Assembly (NCBI RefSeq): GCF_050510895.1
Contig: NZ_JBNINT010000001.1
Location: 3,224,001 to 3,288,000, forward strand
DNA: 64,000 nucleotides
DNA from: Pannonibacter phragmitetus_B
Lineage (GTDB): Bacteria; Pseudomonadota; Alphaproteobacteria; Rhizobiales; Stappiaceae
Direction: 5' to 3'
The notes under the pieces are model-generated. The model was given only the letters and a program-made list of their open reading frames with translations. It did no database searches and was not told where the DNA came from. Shown in pieces: positions 17,812 through 25,779 of the stretch; position 1 is the first letter of the stretch; each line of letters opens with the position of its first letter. The position numbers and the translations under genes were made by a program.

Positions 17812-17825
17812 TTGACCCGTGTCAA
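17812..17825. promoter_or_regulatory. FixK/FNR-type box upstream of universal stress protein
   Basis: TTGACCCGTGTCAA fits the TTGA(T/C)-N4-(A/G)TCAA consensus of CRP/FNR family oxygen-response regulators (FixK, FnrL, Anr) with both half-sites exact. The flanking A and T extend the symmetry. It lies about 73 bases before the start codon, near where an activator site would sit if the start point lies about 30 bases before the ATG. Usp genes are common targets of these regulators. Confidence 0.7.
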
Positions 17826-17898
17826 TGTACGGTCATGCTTGCCAGCCTAACGTGAGACCTGAAGGGCTCATGAGGGGCCAAGCGACGGGAGACTTGAA

Positions 17899-18729
17899 AT
17901 GGCTTTGAGAGACATTCTGATGGTGACCGATCTGTCGGGCGATCAGCAGGCGGTGAAATACGGCATCGAACTTGCTGCCCGCTGCGACGCCCATGCCACC
18001 GGTCTTGCCCTTGCTTATGAGCCCGTGGTTCCGGCCTTTGCTGCGGCCCCCGTTCCGGTCGATTTCATCGAGCAGAGCAGGCAGTTTGCACTGGCTTCGG
18101 CAAAGACGTCGCTGGACACCTTCAACGAGCTGGCCCGCCTTGGCGGCGTCAAATCCGAAGGCCGGCTGGCCGAAGTCATCACCGGTGGCCCGATGGAGCC
18201 GGTGCTGCGCCATTGCCGCCTGACCGATCTGATCGTTGTCGGCCAGGAAAACCCGGACCAGCCGGAACCCATGCGCGAGCTACTGATCGAAACGGCCCTG
18301 TTTGAAAGCGGCGTGCCGGTCCTGATCGTGCCTTACATCGGCGCCCCGGCACCGAAGTTTGAGAATGTGCTGGTCGCCTGGGATGGCAGTTCCACCGCCA
18401 CCCGTGCGGTCCATGCTGCCCTGCCGATCCTTGCCATGGCAAAGAAGGTGACCGTGCTGATCGTCAACAAGGGCTCCAAGATGGCCGGAGAGCCGGGCGC
18501 TGACATGGCCACCTATCTCGCCCGCCATGGCCTCAACGTCACCGTGGACGTGATCACCAACACCCAGACCAGTATCGCCGAAACGCTGCTGAACTATGTC
18601 AGCGACAACGGCAAGGATCTCGTGGTGATGGGCGGCTACGGACACAGCCGCGTGCGCGAGTTCCTCTTCGGCGGCGCCACCCGCGACATCCTCTCTGCCA
18701 TGACCGTGCCAGTGCTAATGGCGCATTGA
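17899..18729 (+). CDS. Universal stress protein, tandem UspA domains
   Basis: 276 residues forming two consecutive Usp folds (about 1-145 and 155-276). The second domain keeps the ATP-binding loop GGYGHSRVREFLFGGATRDI. The first is more degenerate. Tandem Usp proteins are cytoplasmic and aid survival during energy limitation or anoxia. ATG 17899 follows GACGGGAGAC. The perfect FixK/FNR half-site pair upstream suggests induction at low oxygen. Monocistronic, followed by a long-stem hairpin. Confidence 0.92.
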   Translation: MALRDILMVTDLSGDQQAVKYGIELAARCDAHATGLALAYEPVVPAFAAAPVPVDFIEQSRQFALASAKTSLDTFNELARLGGVKSEGRLAEVITGGPMEPVLRHCRLTDLIVVGQENPDQPEPMRELLIETALFESGVPVLIVPYIGAPAPKFENVLVAWDGSSTATRAVHAALPILAMAKKVTVLIVNKGSKMAGEPGADMATYLARHGLNVTVDVITNTQTSIAETLLNYVSDNGKDLVVMGGYGHSRVREFLFGGATRDILSAMTVPVLMAH

Positions 18730-18740
18730 CGGCCGTATTT

Positions 18741-18789
18741 GAGGGAAGCTTCCTGACAGCCGGATTTCCAGCTGGCCACAGCTTCCCTC
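18741..18789 (+). terminator. Hairpin after universal stress protein gene
   Basis: GAGGGAAGC (18741-18749) and GCTTCCCTC (18781-18789) form a 9-bp stem around a 31-base loop that itself contains short complementary bits. There is no T tract, so termination strength is uncertain. Confidence 0.4.
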
Positions 18790-18904
18790 CCTCCCCAAAT
18801 GAGAAAATGCCCCGGCATGGGGCTTAGGGGCCAAGGCGCGATCAGCGCATTGGCCCCTGCTTTCCCGTGTCTGGAACACCGGAGCGAAGCCGCCGCATCA
18901 CATT

Positions 18905-19917
18905 TCAGATGGTTGCCACGGGCGTCACCGGCGAGCCGATGGCACCAGGGAGAAAGAGCGGAGGCGCCGTGAGGAAGGCGGCGTTGCGTCCGCGGGCAGC
19001 CAGAGCGGTGGCAAGGGCGCGCAGGTCCCACAATTCGGCGAGCGGCAGGCCGAGCTTGAACAGGCAATGGTGGTGCAGCGGCAGGCGCAGGCAGCAGGCA
19101 TGCGGGTCCGTATGCGGGTTTTCGACGGCGTAATTGTCGGCGGCGATGGCTGCGATCCGGCTTTGCGTGATCCACTCGTGCAGGGCCTTGTCCGTTCCGT
19201 CAAGCACCGCGCCCGTGGCGTTCAGCCGGTCAGGGTCCGGTGCGTCCTGCATGTCCTGCAGCGCTTCGGCATAGCCGGTGCGCAGCAGCAGGATATCCCC
19301 TTGCGGATCTCCACGTCCTGCGCCTTGATGACTTCTTTCAGCATGTCCAGGCTGACGATCGTGCGGCCGGTGCCGAAGTGGCGGACGAAATCAATGAGGA
19401 CGCCGCGGCCCTGAATGGCTGTCCGTGCCATTTCAGCAACGGAAAGACGCCTTGCGTAGGAGGCGTGCCCTTCTTCGCCGCCCTCGCCCAGCACATCCAC
19501 ATCTGCCTGGTGGCCGTTGTAGTAGCAGCGCTCCGCCACGCCGTCTCCGTCAGCATCAAACAAGGCGCCGACATGGGCCAGCGAATCCCACTGGGTGGAA
19601 TATTGCGTCGAGAGCAGCACCTGATCATCGCTGAGCACGTCCTTCAGCAGCGGGTCCGTCTCGCTCAGGGGATAGTTGATGTATGGCGTGCCGCCGAGGC
19701 AGGTGGGGGCAAGACGGGGCGGCTTGCGCCGGGGGTTGAGGACCAGCTTTCCGGGCAGATCGAGCGGAAGCGACAGGCAGAAGGCAAGGCCTTCGCGGAT
19801 CTCTTGCGCTGCCGCCAGCCTTTCCTCCGTACCGATGTAGTTCAAGGTTCCCAGCTGGTCGTCTTCGCCGAAGTCTCCCCAGTTCGAGCCCTCCGGCGTG
19901 TTCACCCATTTCGGCAT
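18905..19917 (-). CDS. Cyclase-family (kynurenine formamidase-like) metal hydrolase, one-base frameshift
   Basis: Corrected length 337 residues, in the size range of the longer bacterial cyclase-family proteins (PF04199). The segment STQWDSLAHVGALFD is the family's metal-binding region, with QWDSLAHV in place of the usual HxGTHxDxPxH. The family includes N-formylkynurenine formamidase and poorly known polyketide or lactone-acting enzymes. The frame breaks at 19297-19300. One extra base in CCCC turns VEIRKGISCC into VEIRKGDILLLRTGYAEALQ, which continues to the normal end. Its start overlaps the end of the hydroxyacyl-CoA dehydrogenase gene by 16 bases, so the two are one operon. Confidence 0.8.
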
Positions 19918-20822
19918 GTGCTGTCCTCCTCCGGTTCACCGGCCGCTGCGGCAAGGCGGATGACCTGTGGCAGCAAGCGCTCGATTTCATCCATACGCTG
20001 TGTAAGGGTTGCATCCCAGGCATAAAAGCCTTGTCCTGACTTCCGGCCCAGTTCTCCGGCCTCAACCCTTGCAAACAGGCTCTCCGGCGGGCTCTGGCGC
20101 GCATCAAGCTCCGGGTAGAGGTAGGAGGCAATGTTGAGGTGAGTATCGAGGCCATTGAGATCCCGCTGCAGCATCGGGCCGATCAGCGCCAGCCGGACGC
20201 CGATCGAATAGCGGGTCACCAAATCAATGGTTGCGGCATCCGCCACGCCGCTGCCGATCAGGTGAAAGCACTCTCTCAGCATGGCGTGCTGCAGCCGGTT
20301 GGCGATAAAGCCGGGCACCTCGGTGTTGAGACGAGCCACCTTTTTCCCCGAGGCTTCCAGAATCCGCACCATCCTGTCCGTCACGTCTTCCCGTGTCTGC
20401 GCGCCCGGCACGACTTCGACAGCGGGAATGAGATCGGCGGGATTGAAAAAATGCGCGATGAGAAAGCGGCCGGGACAGGTCATGCCCCGGGTGAGATCAT
20501 CCGTCCGCAGACCGGAGGTGTTGGAGGCGATGATGGTCTCACTTGCGAAAAAATCTTCCAGATCGCGCAGAACCTGGTGCTTTAGCTCCAGCTTCTCGGG
20601 AACGGCCTCAAACACGGCCTCCACATCTTTCCACTCATCACCGAGGACTTCCAGCCGGGTCGCGAACTCGACCGGACTGTCCTCGTGATCGAGAAAATCC
20701 CGTGCTTTTTCAAGCGCTTCGCCAGAGCGGTCCACCAGCGCCACGCGATAGCCAGCTTGCAGGAAATGCCTGCAGATCCGGGTTCCCATCACCCCGGCGC
20801 CGATGACGGCAACCTTCTTCAT
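19902..20822 (-). CDS. 3-hydroxyacyl-CoA dehydrogenase family protein
   Basis: 306 residues. The N-terminal Rossmann domain has the NAD motif VIGAGVMGTRIC. The catalytic region has SNTSGL and AHFFNPADLIPAVEVV with the active His, and the C-terminal helical dimerisation domain contains PGFIANRLQHAMLRE. The family oxidises L-3-hydroxyacyl-CoA or, in related members, other 3-hydroxy acids (L-gulonate or carnitine dehydrogenase-like). Co-directional with the cyclase and divergent from the AtoE-like transporter operon, so it probably belongs to the same catabolic unit. The substrate is not readable. Confidence 0.87.
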   Translation of the reverse strand: MKKVAVIGAGVMGTRICRHFLQAGYRVALVDRSGEALEKARDFLDHEDSPVEFATRLEVLGDEWKDVEAVFEAVPEKLELKHQVLRDLEDFFASETIIASNTSGLRTDDLTRGMTCPGRFLIAHFFNPADLIPAVEVVPGAQTREDVTDRMVRILEASGKKVARLNTEVPGFIANRLQHAMLRECFHLIGSGVADAATIDLVTRYSIGVRLALIGPMLQRDLNGLDTHLNIASYLYPELDARQSPPESLFARVEAGELGRKSGQGFYAWDATLTQRMDEIERLLPQVIRLAAAAGEPEEDSTCRNG

Positions 20823-20842
20823 TCATCGCCCTCCAACAGATA

Positions 20843-20857
20843 TATATTGACAATATA
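20843..20857. promoter_or_regulatory. 15-bp palindrome in divergent promoter region
   Basis: TATATTGACAATATA is a perfect palindrome around a central A, in the 105-base gap between the dehydrogenase and transporter genes, which are transcribed apart. Its position suits an operator controlling both arms of the cluster. The LysR gene of this cluster is the obvious candidate, though a dyad of this form could equally serve a GntR or MarR regulator. Confidence 0.45.
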
Positions 20858-20927
20858 AGTTCGTATGAGTGATTAGCAATAAATATTAGAAGCTGACATC
20901 GGGGCGGGAGGCCCCAGGGGAGGAACC

Positions 20928-22259
20928 GTGAACGCTATCGCGAATGTTTTTACGCGGATTGTGAACCGCTACATGCCGGACCCAATGGTCGTGGCCATTT
21001 TGCTGACTGCTCTGAGCGTGGTCTTTGCCATTGCGATGGAGGGAAGCAGCTTTGTTGACGTGGCCCGCTATTGGGGCGGCGGCTTCTGGAACCTGCTCGC
21101 CTTCACCATGCAGATGACGGTCATCCTGCTGGCCGGATACATCCTTGCCCGGACGCCGGCCGTGGACAAGCTGATGGACTGGGTGGTCATGGGCATCAGC
21201 ACGCCCCGCGCGGCCATCATTGCCGCGACGCTGTTTGGCGGCGTCGGCAGCTGGCTCAACTGGGGCTTCGGTCTGGTTCTCGGCACGCTGATCGCGCAGA
21301 AGCTGGGCCGCAAGGTCAAGGGGCTGCACTATCCGCTGGTCATTGCCGCAGGCTATTCCGGCTTTGCGGTCTATGGCGTGGGGCTGTCCGGTTCCGTGCC
21401 GCTGCTGATCAACACGCCGGGGCACTTCCTGGAGAAGACCATTGGCCTTGTGCCGCTGAACGAGACCATCTTCTCGCCCTATCTGATCGCGATGAACCTC
21501 GTCATCCTGGTCACGCTGCCGCTCTTCAACGTGATGCTGCATCCGAAGAAGCCGGAAGACGTGATCGAAGCCAAGCCGGAGCCGGAACTGGAGTCCAAGG
21601 ATGCTGCACCGGTGGTGCGGGAGAACACCCTTGCCGAACGGCTGAACAACTCCCGGATCATCGGTGTGGGCACCGGCCTCTTCGGTCTCTTCTATGCCGG
21701 CCTTTATCTGTTTGAAGGCGGCGGTGTCACCCTCAACTTCGTGAACCTCCTGTTCCTATTCCTCGGCATCACGCTGTTCGTCACGCCGAGCCGGTTCCTT
21801 GGGGCTGTCAACGAAGGCGTGAAGGTCGTCAGCGGCATCATCATCCAGTATCCGTTCTATGCAGGTATCCTTGCGATCCTTGGTGGTTCCGGCCTGATCG
21901 TGACCCTGTCCAACTGGTTCGTCTCCTTCTCCAGCGCCGAAACCCTGCCGATCTGGTCCTTCTTCTCGGCGGGCCTGATCAACATCTTCGTGCCGTCGGG
22001 TGGCGGTCAGTGGGTGATCCAGGGTCCGGTGATGATGGATGCGGCCGCAAAGCTCGGCGCCTCCATTCCGGCAACGGCACTTGCCGTCCAGATCGGCGAC
22101 CAGTGGACCAACATGGTACAGCCGTTCTGGCTTCTGCCGGCTCTGGCCATCTCTGGCCTGAAGCTCAAGGATCTCATGGGATACATGGTCCTTGTGCTGT
22201 TCTACCTCGGCATCCTGTTTCTCGCGACCGTTGCCATCTGGGGTTACATGGGAGTCTGA
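20928..22259 (+). CDS. atoE: AtoE-type short-chain fatty acid transporter
   Basis: 443-residue integral membrane protein with about eleven hydrophobic segments, matching the short-chain fatty acid uptake family (AtoE/TIGR00366): MPDPMVVAILLTALSVVFA near the start, GWLNWGFGLVLG-like central motif (SWLNWGFGLVLG), and FVPSGGGQWVIQGPVMMDA near the end. It should import a small monocarboxylate by proton symport. GTG start at 20928 after GGGGAGGAACC. It leads an operon with YciI, CatC and an SDR, implying that its substrate feeds those enzymes. Confidence 0.88.
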   Translation: MNAIANVFTRIVNRYMPDPMVVAILLTALSVVFAIAMEGSSFVDVARYWGGGFWNLLAFTMQMTVILLAGYILARTPAVDKLMDWVVMGISTPRAAIIAATLFGGVGSWLNWGFGLVLGTLIAQKLGRKVKGLHYPLVIAAGYSGFAVYGVGLSGSVPLLINTPGHFLEKTIGLVPLNETIFSPYLIAMNLVILVTLPLFNVMLHPKKPEDVIEAKPEPELESKDAAPVVRENTLAERLNNSRIIGVGTGLFGLFYAGLYLFEGGGVTLNFVNLLFLFLGITLFVTPSRFLGAVNEGVKVVSGIIIQYPFYAGILAILGGSGLIVTLSNWFVSFSSAETLPIWSFFSAGLINIFVPSGGGQWVIQGPVMMDAAAKLGASIPATALAVQIGDQWTNMVQPFWLLPALAISGLKLKDLMGYMVLVLFYLGILFLATVAIWGYMGV

Positions 22260-22265
22260 CCGGCC

Positions 22266-22571
22266 ATGCCATGGATGATTGAAACTTTCGACAAGGAAGG
22301 CTGCGCAGACCTGCGCAGCCAGCTCCGCCCGGTTCACCTTGACTATCTCGAGGCCAACAAGGCCCTGCTGCTGGCCTGCGGTGCCAAGCTGGACGACGAA
22401 GGCAAGACTGCCAGTGGTGGCTTGTATTTGCTTGATGTGGACAGCAGGGAAGAGGCGCAGGCTTTCATCGAGGCAGATCCCTTCCATCAGGGCGGCCTGT
22501 TCCAGCGGGTCGAGGTGCTGCGCTGGCGCAAGGCCTATCTCGATGGCCGCAACACGTTAAACGAGGACTGA
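22266..22571 (+). CDS. YciI-family protein
   Basis: 101 residues, a small ferredoxin-like alpha+beta barrel protein of the YciI family (GGLYLLDVDSREEAQAFIEADPF is the typical central strand-helix). The conserved Asp-His-type pair lies in VHLDYLEAN. YciI folds resemble muconolactone isomerase, and a few members have lactone or dehalogenase-like activity. Most are unassigned. Starts seven bases after the transporter and abuts catC directly. A role in the same pathway is inferred from this tight packing. Confidence 0.82.
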   Translation: MPWMIETFDKEGCADLRSQLRPVHLDYLEANKALLLACGAKLDDEGKTASGGLYLLDVDSREEAQAFIEADPFHQGGLFQRVEVLRWRKAYLDGRNTLNED

Positions 22572-22862
22572 ATGCTCTATCACGTTGCCATGACCGTGAA
22601 CCTTCCCGCAGACATGGATCCTGCCGTTGCCGCGCAGATCAAGGCTGAGGAAAAGGCCTATTCCCAGGCACTGCAGAAAGAGGGTGTCTGGCGGCATATC
22701 TGGCGTGTCAGCGGGCTTTACGAGAACGTCAGCATCTTTGACTGCCGGGACCATGACCACCTGCACGAGGTGCTGATGGGGCTGCCGCTCTATCCCTACA
22801 TGGATATCAGCGTGACGCCTCTGAACCGCCATCCCTCGTCCATTCATCCGGGCGACCAGTGA
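22572..22862 (+). CDS. catC: Muconolactone delta-isomerase CatC
   Basis: 96 residues, the usual CatC length. MLYHVAMTVNLPADMDP at the start, EGVWRHIWRVSGLYENVSIFD in the middle and LPLYPYMDISVTPLNRHPSS at the end match muconolactone isomerases closely. CatC moves the double bond of (+)-muconolactone to give 3-oxoadipate enol-lactone, as a decamer without cofactor. Its usual partners CatA and CatB are absent here, while a PcaD-like hydrolase lies just downstream on the other strand. The real substrate could therefore be another butenolide. ATG is immediately after the YciI stop. Confidence 0.9.
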   Translation: MLYHVAMTVNLPADMDPAVAAQIKAEEKAYSQALQKEGVWRHIWRVSGLYENVSIFDCRDHDHLHEVLMGLPLYPYMDISVTPLNRHPSSIHPGDQ

Positions 22863-23575
22863 CCGGCTTTTCACGGCGTGCTGCCGTCATCACCGGCGGC
22901 AGCAACGGCATCGGCGCTGCCATCACGCAGCGGCTGAAGGCCGACGGCTTCCGGACCATCGTTCTTGACCTGACGGAGCCCACCCGTCCGGCAGACAGGT
23001 TTCACAAGGTGGATCTTGCCGAAGCGGATGCCCTGGAAAGCCTGTGTGCCATGCTTGCGGCAGAAGAAGAGGTGACCTGTCTGGTCAACAACGCCGGCAT
23101 TGTTGCCCCGGCTGCGCTGGAAGATCTGGAGATGGCGGACTTTGACCGCCTGATGCACATCAATCTCCGGCCTTCCATCGTCTGCGCGAGGGCATTCCTG
23201 CCGGTGATGAAGGCGCTCGGCGGTGGCCGCATCGTCATGAACACGAGCCGGGTAACCAAGGGCAAGGAGCTGCGGACGCTCTATTCCGCCACGAAGGGGG
23301 CCGCACAATCCATGGCGCGGACCTGGGCACTCGAGCTGGGCCTGCATGGCATTACGGTCAACTGCGTCGCACCGGGGCCGATTGCCACGGATGCCTTCTG
23401 GCGCAACAACCCGCCCGAGGCGGAAAGGACGCAAGAGATCATCAACAGGGTCCCCGTCCGGCGCCTTGGCACCGGTGAGGACGTTGCCAACGCCGTGTCC
23501 TTCTTCTGCGCACCAGAAGCGGGCTTCGTGACCGGCCAGACGCTTTTCGTCTGCGGCGGTGTGACTGCGGGGTAG
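22859..23575 (+). CDS. Short-chain dehydrogenase/reductase
   Basis: 238 residues, classical SDR with TGGSNGIG cofactor motif near residue 12, NNAG, a serine in MNTSRVTKG and catalytic LYSATKGAAQ (Tyr-x3-Lys). The ending ITVNCVAPGPIATD and TGQTLFVCGG is typical of FabG-like enzymes. GTG start overlaps the catC stop by four bases (GTGA), so it is translationally coupled. It would oxidise or reduce a hydroxy or keto group in the cluster's pathway. Substrate unknown. Last gene of the operon, followed by a strong bidirectional hairpin. Confidence 0.87.
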   Translation: MTGFSRRAAVITGGSNGIGAAITQRLKADGFRTIVLDLTEPTRPADRFHKVDLAEADALESLCAMLAAEEEVTCLVNNAGIVAPAALEDLEMADFDRLMHINLRPSIVCARAFLPVMKALGGGRIVMNTSRVTKGKELRTLYSATKGAAQSMARTWALELGLHGITVNCVAPGPIATDAFWRNNPPEAERTQEIINRVPVRRLGTGEDVANAVSFFCAPEAGFVTGQTLFVCGGVTAG

Positions 23576-23630
23576 ATCTCCCAGCGCAGGCGGTGCCGCC
23601 GTTCTTGCATGAAGGCAGAAGATAAAATTC

Positions 23631-23660
23631 AAGGGAGCGGTCCTGCCGGGCCGCTCCCTT
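23631..23660. terminator. Bidirectional terminator between SDR and pcaD-like gene
   Basis: AAGGGAGCGG (23631-23640) and CCGCTCCCTT (23651-23660) form a perfect 10-bp stem with a 10-base loop between convergent genes. Confidence 0.75.
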
Positions 23661-23678
23661 GCTGTATTTTGCCTTGGC

Positions 23679-24458
23679 TCAGGCGCCAATATGGGCGCGC
23701 AGCAGCTCCGTGAAACGCTCTGGCTGCTCGACGCAGGGCAAGTGGCCGGCTGCTGCGATTTCCACGAAACGTGCACCCTTGATCTGATCCGCCATGGCTT
23801 TCACCAGAGCGGGCGGGGTTGAGGCGTCTTCGGCTCCGGCGATGACGAGAGTGGGTTGCGCAATGCTGGCCAGATCCGCCGTGTAATCCGCATCCCGGAT
23901 GGCTGCGCAGACCTGGGCGTACCCTTCTGCAGGTGTCCGCTCCAGCATGGCGCGCCACATCTGGAAATCTTCACTCGTCTGATAGCCCGGGGCGAACCAG
24001 CGGGAGAGAATGGTATCGCTGATGGAGGCAATGCCTTCGGACAGCACGGTGCTGATGCGCGGGTTCCAGATGTCGGGGGAGCCGATCTTCGCAGCCGTAT
24101 CGGAGAGCACGAGGTGGGTCATGGCCTGCGGACGGCGCAGGGCAAGCCGCTGCATGATCAGCCCGCCGACGGACAGGCCAACGCCAGTGAACCGGGTGAT
24201 GCCATGGTGATCCAGCAAGGTTTCCAGATCATCCGCCATGGTTTCGATCGACAGGGTCGCATGTGCAGCGCTCAATCCGTGGCCGCGCTTGTCATGCCGC
24301 AACAGGCCCCATGAGGCGGGCAGCCGCGCAACGACCCTGTCCCAGACCCGCAGGTCTGTTCCAAGGGAATTTGCAAATACGAGCACCGGCGCGCCCTCTG
24401 CAGCCGGGCGGTAGCCATGATAAAGGCCGTCGAGGGCAGTAAAGGTTTCGCAGGTCAA
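23679..24458 (-). CDS. pcaD: 3-oxoadipate enol-lactonase-like alpha/beta hydrolase
   Basis: 259 residues, alpha/beta hydrolase fold. The nucleophile elbow GLSVGG, the acid in GAEDASTPP and the histidine in AAGHLPCVEQPE match the PcaD catalytic triad, and LLRHDKRGHGLS is the conserved oxyanion-side segment. PcaD hydrolyses 3-oxoadipate enol-lactone, the product of CatC, to 3-oxoadipate. The start is TTG at 24458, overlapping the LysR stop (TTGA), with GGAG eight bases upstream. No ATG lies in this frame close by. Co-transcribed with the LysR gene. Specificity is inferred from motif pattern and the nearby catC. Confidence 0.82.
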   Translation of the reverse strand: MTCETFTALDGLYHGYRPAAEGAPVLVFANSLGTDLRVWDRVVARLPASWGLLRHDKRGHGLSAAHATLSIETMADDLETLLDHHGITRFTGVGLSVGGLIMQRLALRRPQAMTHLVLSDTAAKIGSPDIWNPRISTVLSEGIASISDTILSRWFAPGYQTSEDFQMWRAMLERTPAEGYAQVCAAIRDADYTADLASIAQPTLVIAGAEDASTPPALVKAMADQIKGARFVEIAAAGHLPCVEQPERFTELLRAHIGA

Positions 24459-25366
24459 TTGGCGGGCTCCTGGAGTGTAAGGTCATCAAGGCAGGACAGG
24501 AAAAGCTCCAGTGCAGGACTTTGCCGTTCCACCTGATAAACGAGAGAGATGTTGGCTGTTTCCTCCACATCGGCCAGCGGCTTGTAGACCACGCCGGGCA
24601 TAAGGAGGTTGCGGACGGATTGAGGTACGACCGCTACGCCAAGCCCAGCCGCGACAAGGCTCACGATCGAAGCAAACTGGGGAGAGCGCTGCACCACATC
24701 GGGCGTGATGCCTGCCCTTGCGCATGCCCGGTGCATGGCGGCGGCAAAGCCCGTATTCGGCGGCAGATGGGTTGTGACGAAGGGTTCGCCGCCAAGGCTG
24801 GCAAGATGCACGGGCGTGTCACTCTCTGCCAGAGGATGGCTCTGTGGAATGGCGAGCCAAAGCCTCTCCTGGCACAGGGTGCGCATCACCACATTGTCCG
24901 GCATATTTGGGAACGGGAGGCGGACAATTCCGGCGTCCAGATTGCCGGCCGAGACTTCGGGGATCTGCCGGTCGAGATCCATAAGCGTCAGGCGAAGCTG
25001 CGTGTCGGGTGCCTTCTCCCGGAAACCGCGCACGAGCTTGGTCAGGACACCGTTGAAGGCCGCCGCCCCGATGTAGCCGAGCGCCAGTTCGCCGATCATT
25101 CCCCGCCCTGCGCGCATGGCAACGCTTTCAGCCCTCGCCGCATGCCGCAATACGGCACGCGCCTCCGGCAGCAGCAGCTGCCCCGCCGGAGCAAGGCCGA
25201 CATTGCGGCGGTTGCGCTCGAACAAGGTCGCGCCAATCAGCTCTTCCATTTGTTTGAGCTGTAGTGTCAACTGCGGCTGAGAAATGCCAAGGCGTTCCGA
25301 CGCACGGCCGAAATGCAGCTCTTCTGCAAGGACGACAAGCAACTCATAATGCCGAAGCAGCAGCAT
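24455..25366 (-). CDS. LysR-family transcriptional regulator of the catC/pcaD cluster
   Basis: 303 residues. The N-terminal winged helix-turn-helix reads LRHYELLVVLAEELHFGRAS then LGISQPQLTLQLKQMEE, closest in style to the CatM/BenM/CatR branch (HFGRAA-type). The inducer domain follows from about residue 90. The start at 25366 is chosen because LysR proteins begin with this helix. Longer upstream frames lack similarity. It precedes pcaD in one transcript. Two copies of GTTATAAGTC lie just upstream at a 30-base interval and may be its own binding sites. Ligand would be a pathway intermediate. Confidence 0.88.
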   Translation of the reverse strand: MLLLRHYELLVVLAEELHFGRASERLGISQPQLTLQLKQMEELIGATLFERNRRNVGLAPAGQLLLPEARAVLRHAARAESVAMRAGRGMIGELALGYIGAAAFNGVLTKLVRGFREKAPDTQLRLTLMDLDRQIPEVSAGNLDAGIVRLPFPNMPDNVVMRTLCQERLWLAIPQSHPLAESDTPVHLASLGGEPFVTTHLPPNTGFAAAMHRACARAGITPDVVQRSPQFASIVSLVAAGLGVAVVPQSVRNLLMPGVVYKPLADVEETANISLVYQVERQSPALELFLSCLDDLTLQEPAN

Positions 25367-25367
25367 T

Positions 25368-25410
25368 GTTATAAGTCCATCAATTATATATGTTATCGTT
25401 ATAAGTCGAT
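25368..25410. promoter_or_regulatory. Direct repeats upstream of LysR gene
   Basis: GTTATAAGTCCAT (25368-25380) and GTTATAAGTCGAT (25398-25410) are near-identical direct repeats whose starts are 30 bp apart, about three helical turns, immediately upstream of the LysR start. Probable autoregulatory sites. The AT-rich spacer may hold the promoter. Confidence 0.45.
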
Positions 25411-25779
25411 GCAGACTTGAACGCCAGCAAAATTCTTCAAACGCAACCCTCGGAAGAACGATGGCCTGCGGGGTGCCGTCTTCCCGGTTTCCGGCTGCAT
25501 TCTCACAGAATTGGCCGTCAGGAGCCAAATGCAGTATGTTTTCAATGTGCCTATGGCTTCTGACAGCCTCCTTACGGGCTTGAGCCGGGGCCAGAACATG
25601 ATCGCGCCTGCAACTCCTCGGCCAAAAGGAAACGCAAGACAGGCCGGAGGGAACGCGATCCCTCACCGATGGCAAGCGAAAGTTCACAACCCGCGCCGGG
25701 CACTGTTGACTGTTGAGGCCGCACCCTGCACCCTTCGCCCGCGCAGCCCAACCACGCGTCCCGCCGGAGTGTTCAGACC
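25411..25779. other. Non-coding gap upstream of the acyl-CoA synthetase gene
   Basis: About 370 bases between the LysR promoter region and the next start. Apart from GC-rich frames that show no family resemblance, I see no gene, repeat or clear hairpin. It presumably holds the synthetase promoter. Confidence 0.4.
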
